DNA from: Multifurca ochricompacta
Taxonomy: Eukaryota > Basidiomycota > Agaricomycetes > Russulales > Russulaceae
Length of the DNA stretch: 64,000 bases
Reading direction: 5' to 3'
Assembly (NCBI GenBank): GCA_022496185.1
Contig: WTXG01000012.1
Coordinates: 62,001-126,000 of the forward strand
Both the position numbers and the translations under genes were made by a program. Below, in pieces: positions 51,160-61,721 of the stretch (position 1 is its first letter; each line of letters opens with the position of its first letter). Below the pieces are notes generated by a model. It saw only the letters and a list, made by a program, of their open reading frames with translations, did no database searches and was not told the DNA's origin.

Positions 51160-52245
51160 ATGCAAGTCTGGCTTATCGACCACCCGACATTTCTCGATGA
51201 ATTTGCAAGTATTAATCTAGTTGTTGCTCGCTCAAATACTTGGCTGACCATTTGTAGCTATATCATCACGCCCTGACATTGCTCGACGCATCTTCGCTCG
51301 GGCGTGTTCGGCGTTTTTACCAACGTGACGATGCTTGTCGTGTGTATCATGTCCCGTACGCATCCGCTGCCAACTTATACGGGTCGTTCATGGGATCTCC
51401 CACCTTCCTCTTCCAGGTTGCCTCATTGGACGTCTATTACCCAGAGTTCTCCTGAGTGAGAAAGGCGTTTCTGCTCGGAACATCCAGTTCGCTACGACGG
51501 ACGCGGGAAAGCCCTATTTCGCACGTTGCCTTTTCTTATACTTTCAACCCTAAGCGGTCCTCGTCAACTTCGATATTTCCGCTTGCAGGTGACTCCGGGC
51601 GTCAGTCCGCCCATCGGGTATAATGTATCTCATGATAATGAATTGGTCGCGATGGCCTTTGCACCTGGGGAGCACGGCCCACCAGCCTTCCGCATCGGGG
51701 TCGACGTGATGAAGGTACGAAAACCACGCGGGGAAGGTGTTGCATCGTTTTTGCGTTCGGTAGGAGACACGGTCAGCGGCTAGTTGCACTTTGTGTGACC
51801 CACCGTCTTCCCCGCTGATGCAACTCTTCTTTTTTTTTCCCTAAAGTTGACAGATGCAGAGAAGCGCTTTCTCTCAAGTATCGTCCCAGAGAATGAAGTA
51901 CTTTCCTGCTTCTATCTCAACTGGACGATCAAGGAGTCATTCACGAAAGCGATCGGTTTGGGACTTGGGTTCGACTTCCGTCGTATAGAGTTTGATATAC
52001 CGACAAACACCGTGACGGTTGATGGGGTCCTTGCGACCAATTGGCAGTTTGAGACGATTCAGGTTACTGTTGACGAAGATGTGTATCAAGTCACGGTGGC
52101 GCATTTCATGGAGAGCGGCAAGGGTACGGTAGTTCCCTTGAATCAGGGTCAGATTGTACGGTCCGGTGCTTCTTCCTTCGTTCGGAAGGCTGTCCATCAA
52201 TTGAAGGGGCTAGAACTTGAGGATGCGGTTAATAATGATAGCTAA
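51160..52245 (+). CDS. 4'-phosphopantetheinyl transferase
   Basis: Start at 51160 with MQVWLIDHPTFLDEF. Later exons encode LYHHALTLLDASSLGRVRRF, CLIGRLLPRVLLSEKGV, GYNVSHDNELVAMAF, RIGVDVMKVRKPRG and FYLNWTIKESFTKAIGLGLG. GVD and W-x-KES-x-x-KA are the magnesium and CoA motifs of Sfp/AASDHPPT-type transferases. Known: these enzymes attach phosphopantetheine to carrier proteins such as alpha-aminoadipate reductase, PKS and NRPS. The last two exons (to about 51768, and 51847-52245) are clean. The junctions after exon 1 (near 51205) and after KPYF (near 51520) do not keep phase with canonical sites, suggesting one-base indels or unresolved splicing. Confidence 0.85.
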
Positions 52246-52459
52246 GAGTGAACAACAAGTAGGCATCTAACTCTTTGTAATTCTAACAGGGTGACAACAA
52301 CGAATCTTTAAGATTTACAACGCTCCCAAAAATGCCTAAAAGAGGATGCCGGAAGAAGTAAGTGCGGTGGGGAGTGGGTTCGTCATTGGGATGTATGACA
52401 AGCATATGGTAATAATATGATAATAAGCATAGCATGACAAGTGAACCCCAAAAGGATCG

Positions 52460-53527
52460 TCAATAAACGAAAGCGAGATCCGAAATAAGGTCTGGACTAT
52501 CTTCGAGATGATGACTAGGGACGGTCCTCATGGGAGCAGCTTGCCAGATCCGCTTGCAGCCGGCCTCATTAGCCTGATAGGAAGAGCCCCAATGCATGCC
52601 CGAGAGCTCAAAGTCGAGCAATTTAGGCATAGAGGTCAAGGTACTCGCGACTTGTTCATAAAACGTCTAAATTAGAATTTCATTTCATCAGTTGGAGAAA
52701 AGTGCAAGTGAACAAAGTAGACACACGTCATCGGATGGTTTTGAGGATAAGTGAAAGGGGGCCATGAGGCGGAGGTAGGCGAGGTACGGAAGATGCCTTG
52801 CGAGGGATTGAAGGAAAGGTACAAGGAGAGCGGATGTGATCACTCCTAAAACGGCGATATGGCCTGTAGATTGTGCGAGGCACGCGACTTCGTCCTCTGA
52901 TAAATCACCGTCGTGAATGTGAATGCTTTCGAGAGGGCGCCCTGGAACGATAACTTTGACAGCCTGGCAAGAACCCATAAAATGGCTGAGACGGGGGATG
53001 GCGGTATGTGAGAGATGAGGAAGATGAGTGGTGCCTGAAACGGGAGCAGTGTCGAGTTCAAGCCTCTCTAATGCAGGGGTACGTTCGAGGAAAGCGGTGA
53101 CATGAGCATCGAGAGGGAAAGAGGAAGTGAATGAATGTAAGCGAGGATAGGTGAAGGGTCGTGTGGTGGGAGTGAGTACCCAGCTGAGATGAGTGTCAAG
53201 GGAGAGATGAAGGGAGGTGAGTTCGGACATAGCCGAGAGCGCGTGAGTGAGTGCGTTGTAGAACGGGCGCATGACAGGAAGGCAAGGGTCGATTGTAATA
53301 GAAAGGGCGCGGACGAAACGGGCAATAAATGGTTTCTTTGAGAGTGTGACGATGACAGAAAGGTTATGATGAGATGAAGAAAGCACAAGATTACGGTAGA
53401 GTATACGTTGCGCGATGGGGTAGAAGAGAGAACTAGTGCGAGAGAGAGCAACTAGGTCAGAGTTGGATAAGTTTGAGGATATGATGTCCAAGAGTTCGAT
53501 GGGAAGACGAGGAAGAGAGAGAGGCAT
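52460..53527 (-). CDS. F-box protein
   Basis: Two exons, 53527-52727 and 52666-52460, give 335 residues in frame. Seen: an N-terminal F-box (LPRLPIELLDIISSNLSNSD then LVALSRTSSLFYPIAQRILY). Leucine-rich segments without strict LRR spacing follow (MSELTSLHLSLDTHLSWVL, TPALERLELDTAPV). A C-terminal exon ends DLISDLAFVY. Such proteins are abundant in Agaricomycetes and are presumed substrate adaptors of SCF ubiquitin ligases. The substrate is unknown. It converges on the phosphopantetheinyl transferase. Confidence 0.82.
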
Positions 53528-54014
53528 TGTTAATTTGGGGGTGAGGAGGGGGGAGGGGAGGAGAGGAATACGACAAACTGTTTAAATGAGTAGGGTATTT
53601 AAAGAAACCTAACGAGAGGGGGTAAGGGAGGGGGGAGGGAGGAGGAGGGAGGGAGTGGAAATATATGGTATCTACGTACTAATTGGCTAACCGCTAACTA
53701 GGCTGACCCTAACCTGACCTGACTAACCCTGACCCTACTGACCCTACTACTGAACACCCACTCCCACTCTCACTCAAACCTCTGTGCTGCCCGTAGGGAC
53801 CCTACCCTACCCTACCCTACCCTACCCTGCCCTGTGCTGCCCTGTGCTGCCCTGCCCTGCTCCCCTCTTAGCTCTCCGATGCTACTACCCTCTTCTTCAC
53901 TCTCACTCTCATCAACAACTCGTTCATTCAAAAATTTATTATCATCTTTCCTTCCCCCTTCTCATTCTCAATCATATTTTCGATTCATAGCAACTCATCT
54001 TCATCGTCCAAATA
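53528..54014. promoter_or_regulatory. divergent spacer F-box / AspRS with CCCTA repeats
   Basis: Contains GGGAGG runs (53615-53655), TGACCCTA-type units (53700-53750) and an uninterrupted CCCTA array at 53802-53826. Probably both promoters lie here. No coding exon seen. Confidence 0.5.
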
Positions 54015-56821
54015 ATGGTTCGTACTCTAATCCCCCACCCTCAACATTTCCTCTCATTCGGCTTTTCGGTTGGATACACTCCAGCTCCATTTCCGAAGCG
54101 TTCTCATAACTGCGGTGCCCTCACTTCTCTCGACGTAGATTCCCGCGTAGTACTGGCGGGTTGGCTCCTTCCCGAACGGTAATCATCTTTCCTCTTACTC
54201 TCCCTCTCCTTCCCATCTACGGCGCTCGTCCCCACTCACCCCCACTTCCCCAACCCCATCTAGCAAAGTTTCCAAATCTCTTTCTTTTTTCCCATTAAGG
54301 GACTCTTACGGAACAACTCAACTCGTCGTCCACTCCCCTGCACGCTATTCTCCCCCCGGCCCCGGCCAAGCCTGCCAACCTACAGATCTCGTCACACAGT
54401 TGGCTCGCATCCCCGTCGAGTCTATTATACTCATCCAGGGTCATGTCCGATTAAGGCCAGAGAAGCAGCGCCGCCCTGTAAGAAACTACTTATTCTTTTT
54501 TAAGCGCTTACGCTACTCACTCGATCGGCTTCCTTCTTCCTAGGGCCCCGCTGGTGATGTCGAAGTTCTTGTATCAGATTTCACCCTCCTCAATCCGGCG
54601 GATCGTCATATGCCCTTTCTCCCTTCAGACACTCAAAATATGGTTTGCCCCCAATTCCTATTAACCATCCCTTTCTTTTGCTTCTCATGTAATTTACCTA
54701 GGCAAACGAAGACTTGCGAAGTCAATACCGTTATCTAGACCTTCGTCGGCCAGAGCTCTCAGGTAATATACGAAAAAGAAGTCAAGTGGCTCATATCGTA
54801 CGCACCGTGCTTAACCAACAAGGTGTCGCGGCTTCTATTGTTTCTTCTACTGTGGACCTTCGGCACGACATCCCTTCCAGATTTCGTCGAGGTTGAAACC
54901 CCCATTCTTCTCAAGTCAACCCCTGAAGGCGCTCGCGAGTTCCTCGTCCCGACAAGGGCCGCTCTTGCGTGGGGATCAGACCCGGCCAAAGTCCAGGAGC
55001 CCCTCTTCTTCGCTCTCCCACAATCGCCTCAGCAACCCAAGCAGCTCCTCATGTGTTCCGGTGGCGTTGACCGATATTATCAGCTCGCTCGGTGCTTCCG
55101 GGACGAAGATGGCCGCAAGGACAGACAGCCCGAATTCACACAGATTGATCTCGAGATGGCCTTTGTCTCTTGGGGAAATCCCAATTTGGCTGATGACCCG
55201 TGGCGGATCGGCGGTCACGAAGTCCGTGACGTTGTCGAAGATTTAGTTAGAACGGTGTGGGCCCAGATAGAGAAAATATCTTTGCCCGATAGATTTAGAG
55301 TCATGACCTATTATGAAGCCATGCGACGCGTGGGTGGGCTGTCCTTTGATCAATATGTGCCTCTTACTCCTACCGTCTCTCATTCCTTAGTTTGGCTCGG
55401 ACAAACCGGACACACGTTTTGGACTGGAGGTCTGTTATCTCTTCTCTGCAATAACTGACATTTATTGTTATACGGCGCGAGCGCAGATCGTAGACGTTAC
55501 CTCGTGTCTGCCCGCAAGCACCTTTACGGCACTGAGACATTCTGGGGAGACCGTCGGCTGTTTGTCGGCACGACAATCCGGTGACATTGCCTTCCACCCG
55601 ATTGCGCATCAATGCCCCACAGAAGATGGTCTTGTGGGTTCGATCTTCTACCGATCCAAGCACGCGCATACTCGGCTCACTCGCCTATCATTTGAGTAGG
55701 ATCGTGTGGTAATAACGTCTGAAAATATGTCGTCATGGCTTGTCGATAGTCCCACTGTCCGGGGAGTCTCTCCTCATGGGGACGAATGGGCCAGAGGTAA
55801 CCCTAGTAAAATGTTGCAGTTGCAACCAGGTGATATTGTCTGGATTGGGAAGCAACGCCACAGACCAGAAGTGAGGGTACCCCCACGCAATTACTTTGTC
55901 CTCCTTGTCTTGAGACGTTATTTGTAGGGGGGATCGACGGCACTTGGTCGACAAAGGCTTCGTTTGGCTGAATTGGCTCAGTCGCGCGGTCAGTTGACGA
56001 CAACCCCACCCCCTTTCATTGACTTCCTGCTGGGCTAACCTGTTACCGTGCAGGGACCTATACCCCAACACGCACCCCACACTTTCTTTGGATGACCGAA
56101 TTCCCACTGTTCACGCGTGCGGACGCAGAAAAGAATTTGTTTGCGAAAGGTAGATGGAGTAGTACTCATCACCCTTTCACCGCACCAGCATGGCAAGACG
56201 TGCAAGCGCTTTATGACGGACGCATCTCGGAGGTGAGCACATCCACATCCTGGTCGTGGTGACAGCCGTGATCTCTGACGTCGCACGGGGATTCGCGTGG
56301 CTTCCCTTTTATTTTACGGCTCTTGTTTCGTCCAGGTACGTGGCCAGCACTACGACCTTGTTCTTAACGGAGTCGAGATTGGTGGAGGCTCCGTCAGGGT
56401 GCATGACGCCATGATGCAAGAATACATTTTCTCAGAAGTATTACAGGTGAGACTAGCCAGTCACCATAGGCGGCATGTCGTGGTGCATTGTTGACATGCG
56501 TTAATGTATTATAGCTTGATAAACACGAGAAGGCATCTTTCAACCACTTACTTCACGCCTTGAGGTGCGGCGCCCCACCTCATGGCGGGATTGCGTTGGG
56601 TAAGTGCAGATTCATGACTGAATTTAAGTTTTGGGGTTAATAGGAATTTGCTTGCTCAACGCCCAGGCTTTGACCGCATGGTGGCTATCCTCTGCAACGC
56701 GTCTTCAATCCGCGACGTCATTGCCTTCCCAAAGACGAGCGCAGGCACAGATGCTCTTTTAAAAAGCCCAGCTCCAGTACACAAGGATATGCTGTACCAG
56801 TACGGCATTCGGTATCGGTGA
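54015..56821 (+). CDS. MSD1: mitochondrial aspartyl-tRNA synthetase
   Basis: Exon 1 is 54015-54178; about eleven more exons run to TGA at 56819-56821. Seen: the OB-fold start ([23 protein letters not shown]), class II motif 1 ([20 protein letters not shown]), and motif 2 ([29 protein letters not shown]). [19 protein letters not shown] opens the bacterial-type insert. [25 protein letters not shown], and motif 3 ([16 protein letters not shown]) close it. The GAD-type insertion shows it is the bacterial-like mitochondrial form. From about 55580 to 55745 no single frame is open (in-frame TAG near 55697), which suggests indels in the insert. Elsewhere splicing is regular. Confidence 0.9.
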
Positions 56822-56953
56822 CAATTATATCCTACGTAGAGATCGCTCATGGTACCACTGCACCCGAAAAAAAAAATAGTCAAGGCTTCATGGTGTTCGG
56901 CATAAGAGAAGGTCGTCGTAAGCAACGCATCCATACACAAAACACGGAAGACG

Positions 56954-58866
56954 TCATGAAGATATTGGAAGAGTCGTACTGTCCGATTCAGGAGTTGACC
57001 TGCCTTGCATGTCGATGCTTACATTTGCGTCAAAGGTCGGTGACTCAGACTCGGATGCGGAATTCCGTGGTGTTGTGTCCTGACTGCCACTTCGGGGATA
57101 CTCTCCAAACGGGAAGCTGTGCCAGTTTGTGCCACCGTCCCGCGTCCCTGAGGGACCGCTCGCCGCAGGGGTTTCTGCCGCTTCCGTATCCGCTACACCG
57201 GGAGGCAGTGCATCGTCAACCTGCTTTGGTTGTGCCTCATCAATGACGGATAGGACGCTGCGAAGCTTCGACTCGGCTCTCCGGGTGCTACTTCCCGGTG
57301 GGGAGGATGACCGGTTGGGGCGTCGTGACGGGGAAGGCGATTGGGGCTTTGTGGGATTCGTAAGATGAGAACTGGACGCTGAAGGAACCACGTCGGCCCA
57401 TTCTGACGCGGCATCCGAATAAAGGGCGCCGTTGCCGTGCGCCCATCCAGCGCTCGTTCCAGTTGCGAACACATCACTTGTTACAGTTTGTGGGGTGACT
57501 GCCAAGGGGCTCGGTGATGACGATGGGGCCAGAATGGACAGGGGAGGTAAAATGCTGAATATTTGGTCCTCTGAATGAGGTTGCCCGTAGGAATCAAAAG
57601 GGTCCGGAATAGACTGGAGCATGGGCTCAATTACGGGATCAGAACTACGAAGATGCAAGTGGCAGGCAAAAAAAAAGAAGTCAGTTCCGCAGCCATGCCT
57701 GGTTGGTCGGATGTTATCGGAACCTGGACGTACGCTTTGGCCGTGAACCTATCAAAGACATCTAGAGATGAACGGACAACCAGGGATATCTGAAAATGTG
57801 GATCGTGCTTGGTCGTACATCGTGTGGAAATACTTTTTGAGGGTTACCATACCTTTCCTTGTACAACGTCCCAAACCTCTTCTTCGTGCTCTATGATCTC
57901 CTCATAATGTCGGGACTTGAGCTGGTCAAGGTCATCCACCTGCCTCTGCAGCACACTCAATGCTTCCCTGAATGATTGCAAATCTGAGAGAAAGAATGAG
58001 CGCGGGGCCTAACCTCACTGAACCGGCGTTTGCCATACTGCGTTCTTTCCGGTTCATGTTCCGCGTTTCTGTCTCACGAATGATATGACTCTTCTCGCGA
58101 AGGGCGCGTTCATATGATGACGAGCGTTCCTATGATATCTAAAGATTGAATAATACAACCATTACGGGTAAAATACTGGCCACGCACATGCACAATTGCG
58201 CGGTAGGTGTCCAAGTGCTGACGAAGCGGTTTCTCGAATTGTTTATCCAACGTCTCAGACTGGAGCAAAAGTAAGCTGGGCGCGCATAAATGGGGGCGGG
58301 CGTTACGCACTAGGACGTGCCAATGGTTAGCCATCAAATGATGAAGCCCCGCTGACGCCTGTAGACGGGTCCCTTGTTCGTATGAAGGGCCTTTCATCCT
58401 GGGTTTGCAGTAACGATGGACGTGAGTTTCCCGCATCCCCAGACCGATGTTAGTGCGACGCACCCTGCACAAGATTCCATTGCATCTGCGAACGCGGCGG
58501 TAGCTCGCGACATTGTAAGCAGTGCGGATTGGTAATTGGAACATGAGTTCAAGAGCTAGGCGTACGGAAGGAACGCAGAGAGGCAGAGTGAGAGGAGTGA
58601 AATGAAAAGACGAAAGGAATATGAGTTATGGGGCCGGACCGCACGGCAGGCACACGAGGAGGCGGACTGACATTCTCGTAGGATTGCATACTGGCCTTGA
58701 GGTCTGAACGCGTAATGATTTTTGCTGGACCATCTTCGCCGAAATTGACGGCCGATATGTTTGTTGTATCAGAAAACGTAGGCGAGGGTGGCCCCGGAGA
58801 ACCACTTCGCTTCGTTTGTGAGTTTGTGGCGATTGCGAGAGCTCGGAGGGGCCGCGATTTTGTCAT
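56954..58866 (-). CDS. IVY1-like phospholipid-binding BAR-type protein
   Basis: Start at 58866 (MTKSRPLRALAIATN) and stop at 56954. Seen: ITRSDLKASMQSYENLLNSC, NYQSALLTMSRATAAFADAM, MKGPSYEQGTRLQASAGLHH, and a long helical region ending FREALSVLQRQVDDLDQLKS. VWDVVQGK and SLDVFDRFTAKA follow, then a Ser/Pro-rich acidic tail. The helical core resembles fungal IVY1 (Ypt7/Vps33-interacting, inverse-BAR) proteins; this assignment is from memory of the family and is not certain. The splice after ESCAG (near 58462) leaves one base too few, again suggesting an indel. It converges on mitochondrial AspRS, 132 bp apart. Confidence 0.7.
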
Positions 58867-59382
58867 GTAGAAGGAAGTGGCCTGGGGATGGGGGGAAGAG
58901 GGAGGGAGAGAGAGACGGGGAGGAAGAGGGAGAGGGAGAAGGGAATCAAGGATGTGAGACCAACAACCGAGAACGAAGAATGAAGCGACGTCCCGCTGTG
59001 TACTGTACTGTACTCGGTCGCACTATTCACAAAGACCTCTTCCGAATACATTTCCACTGAGGAATCATCAAAACAGATCGCTCAGTAAACTTTAAACCAA
59101 TAGCTTATGATATGACAATAAAGTGTACTATCATAAGGCGAAGCACAAATTTTGCGTCGATGCACCATACTTTTAGGGAGAAAACCTGACTGCTGCACCG
59201 ATCGCGACATCTCCTAACATCATTCGCTGAACAACGATACTATTTGTTGGTACCGCTCAGTAAATCTAAATAAGCCCAGTGTGGCTAGTCGGTGCTGCTA
59301 ATAATGTGTGGGATTAGGATCATGATCAAAGTGAAGCCAGGTAAGTGGTATTGAGTTACACCTACTTTTACGCACTAGCGCG
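58867..59382. other. spacer upstream of IVY1-like gene, downstream of bL19m
   Basis: Purine-rich start (GGGAGAGAGAG, 58895-58945) next to the IVY1-like ATG, then AT-rich DNA. I see no gene here. Confidence 0.4.
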
Positions 59383-59931
59383 TCAACGCACACCAGCCGA
59401 CATGGCGGTCATCTTTTCTGGAGAGTCGCGCAGGTAGAATAATTTGGCCTTCTTCAAACCTTTGCGCTTCTTTCTATCAAGCCCGCCTGCTCTCGACACC
59501 ACTAAAATCTCCTTGACGTGTGGCGAGTTGACGAAGAACTGCATTTCAACACCTGTACGCTGCACCACATTCCGAAGCACGAAAGACGTGTCAGGTCCAC
59601 GCCGCCGGACGGATATGAGAACGCCAGAGAAGGAAGTCGGTGCGTGCGTGAGGTTAACAGTGAGAACGGTGCCAGGACGGACGCGATCCGGGTGCGTTCT
59701 CGAGAAAATGGTGCTGATGATTTTCTGCTTTTCGGTGGAGGGAAGCGTTTGTTGGAGGTATGCCATGAGGCCCTTGCCTCGACGGAGGGAGGCTGGGGGT
59801 GAACCAGGGGGAGCGGAGGGTATTATAGCAACTCGGGAATATGGATATATCCTGGAAGATGTGGTGATTGACTGTCGTGATACAATCCTCCAAGCATCGA
59901 GTGCTATGCGAAATGATGATCTTGCAAACAT
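59383..59931 (-). CDS. IMG1: mitochondrial large ribosomal subunit protein bL19m
   Basis: Single exon of 182 residues if started at 59931 (MFARSSFRIALDAWRIVSR), which gives a good mitochondrial presequence; the frame is open upstream to 60060. Seen: the bL19 core VRPGTVLTVNLTHAPTSFSG, VLISVRRRGPDTSFVLRNVV and RTGVEMQFFVNSPHVKEI, with a basic end KLFYLRDSPEKMTAMSAGVR. The RRGxDTSFxLRN and VExxFxxxSP elements are the bL19 signature. Known: bL19 lies near the intersubunit bridge of the large subunit. Intronless, unlike its neighbours. Confidence 0.92.
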   Translation of the reverse strand: MFARSSFRIALDAWRIVSRQSITTSSRIYPYSRVAIIPSAPPGSPPASLRRGKGLMAYLQQTLPSTEKQKIISTIFSRTHPDRVRPGTVLTVNLTHAPTSFSGVLISVRRRGPDTSFVLRNVVQRTGVEMQFFVNSPHVKEILVVSRAGGLDRKKRKGLKKAKLFYLRDSPEKMTAMSAGVR

Positions 59932-60110
59932 AATTGTTAAAGGTTCTGAACAACAACTAATACACGGGTACGATGGTTTCTTCACCCTGACCCGCTGAGC
60001 GGCAATTGCCGTGCTCATGCCCTGTATTCGCTTTTTTGTTGGCAAAGTCAAAAAGTACATTATTTACAGTTCGATTTGAACAGCGAACACAGAGAGAGAG
60101 CGGGAGAGAG

Positions 60111-60141
60111 AAAGAATGAAAGAAAGAAAGAAAGAAAGAGA
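60111..60141. repeat. GAAA microsatellite
   Basis: Seven or so GAAA units in the spacer between PAB2 and bL19m. Confidence 0.75.
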
Positions 60142-60213
60142 GGGTTCATTAGAAAATGTATGTATAGCTGAGAGGAAGTTAAGGCATGACAAGATTCCTT
60201 AAAACTCCAAGAA

Positions 60214-61146
60214 TTAGTAGCCGCGTCCTCGGCCACTGTGAGCACCCAATGAGCTATAAAAGCGTATATTTATTACACTATACAACGTACCGGCCACGGT
60301 AGCCCCTGTAGGGGCTATACCCTCCTCCACTACCTCGATAACCGCCTCTGTAACCGCCTCTGTAACCGCCTCGCCCCCTTCCCCGCCCTCGGTTGAACCC
60401 CGGTACGTTTGTCCTTTTAGCCATAACCTTGCAAGTACAAGGCAGTAATTTGTGAGTATGAATTGGCCACGAACGTTGTTGAACAGATTAAAGTATACCT
60501 TGATTAACCGCCCATGAAACAGGGAATTATCCAGTGCCAAAGCAGGGTCGATAAACTCAGGTTCGGCAAACTCAACATAGGCGAACCTATGTGTACAATG
60601 ATGAGCACAACACGTGATATCAGTTACAGAATTAAGTGTACCCTTTGGGGTGACCTGTAAACTTGTCACAAAGGATGGTGATGCGGTTGATGGTACCGCA
60701 GGCTTGAAAGTGCGCCTGGATATCTTCAGCTGTCGCACTATAGTCGACCTATACGAAGTGGGAGGTTATGAGGAACTCAACACGAGGTATTGTACTACTG
60801 ACATTGCCAACAAAAATACTCCTGTTGTCGATGATTGCCTTGTCGTCTTCCGTCTCCATTGGGACGGCTTCTTCGCCATCCGTTTTTTCAACATCGGTGG
60901 AGCCCTCTGTGGCTGCCTGCAGCTCTCGTAACTTTTTGGCCTCGCGCTCCATCTCTTCAACGCGTTGTTTCATGAGAAATATTTCCTGGAAGAATTATTG
61001 TTGGTGAGCTGAGAACCAGACGAGAAGGTTTTAACGAGGGGGATGGGTGGATGTGGCCGTGCGCCACGCACCTTTGACTCATCTTCCTCATTGTCAACAA
61101 TGACTGTTTCAACAAGGGCTGGATCAGTGGAGGCAACTTCGGCCAT
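60214..61146 (-). CDS. PAB2: nuclear poly(A)-binding protein PAB2/PABPN1
   Basis: Start at 61146 ([20 protein letters not shown]). Exons continue to TAA at 60214. Seen: an acidic N-terminus, an alpha-helical coiled coil ([20 protein letters not shown]), and one RRM with RNP2 [27 protein letters not shown] and RNP1 KGFAYVEF. A C-terminal RGG-type tail ([15 protein letters not shown]) ends the protein. Coiled coil, single RRM and Arg-rich tail are the PABPN1 order. Known: it stimulates poly(A) polymerase and directs exosome decay of some RNAs in fission yeast. The introns are short and in phase; no frame problem seen. Confidence 0.94.
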
Positions 61147-61721
61147 TGTTTTGCCGTGGTAAACGATGTTGCCCTCACTGAGCTGTAATGCGAAATGTGG
61201 TTGGGATGGGTAAATTGAAGGGATTGAGTGAGTTGTCCTCCGTCACACTCTCTGTCACGGGTCACGACATGGCATCACACGGGGTCCCAATTCCCTATTT
61301 AGCAATTAGCTGAGTTGAGCACTTCCTTATATTGATTGGTACGTACTAGTGGTACTAGTACTAGTACTAGTACTGTACTGTACTGTGCTAGTACCAATAA
61401 CACCTCAATTCAATACACCGACGTGAAGGAGGAGCGGTGAAAGAGGAGAGAAAGAGGAGGAGAGAAAGAGAGAGAAAGAGAGAGAGAGGGATAAATCTAA
61501 ACTGTATAAATCCGAAATCCGAAACATCCCTCCCTGGACCCCGGAAAGTACAGGTCTAGGAGAGATGAGAGAGAAAAAAGAAAAAAGAAAGGACAAAGCA
61601 TTTAATTAAATAAATTCAGTGCTTTTGCTTTTGCTTTTTTGTAAAGTTGTTCGACACCGGCATCCACCAATTTGTTTTCTGTTTTGTGGTCTTCCTCCAC
61701 TCGCCTTTTATATATATTAAG
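61147..61721. promoter_or_regulatory. divergent spacer PAB2 / Zn2Cys6 gene with palindromic GTACTA array
   Basis: It contains a tandem GTACTA/CTAGTA array at 61340-61395, then a GA-rich block (61435-61495) and a TTTGCT repeat (61620-61640) before the regulator start. The two promoters must lie here. No coding exon seen. Confidence 0.5.
61340..61395. repeat. tandem palindromic TAGTAC repeat
   Basis: CTAGTA units repeat head to tail and each GTAC and CTAG step is self-complementary, so the array can form hairpins. It ends in GTACTGTACTGT and GCTAGTACC. Confidence 0.8.

Noticed and set aside
53802..53826. Internal telomere repeat (CCCTA array)
   Set aside because: The unit is the pentamer CCCTA, not the fungal telomere hexamer CCCTAA, and it is short and in a promoter spacer.
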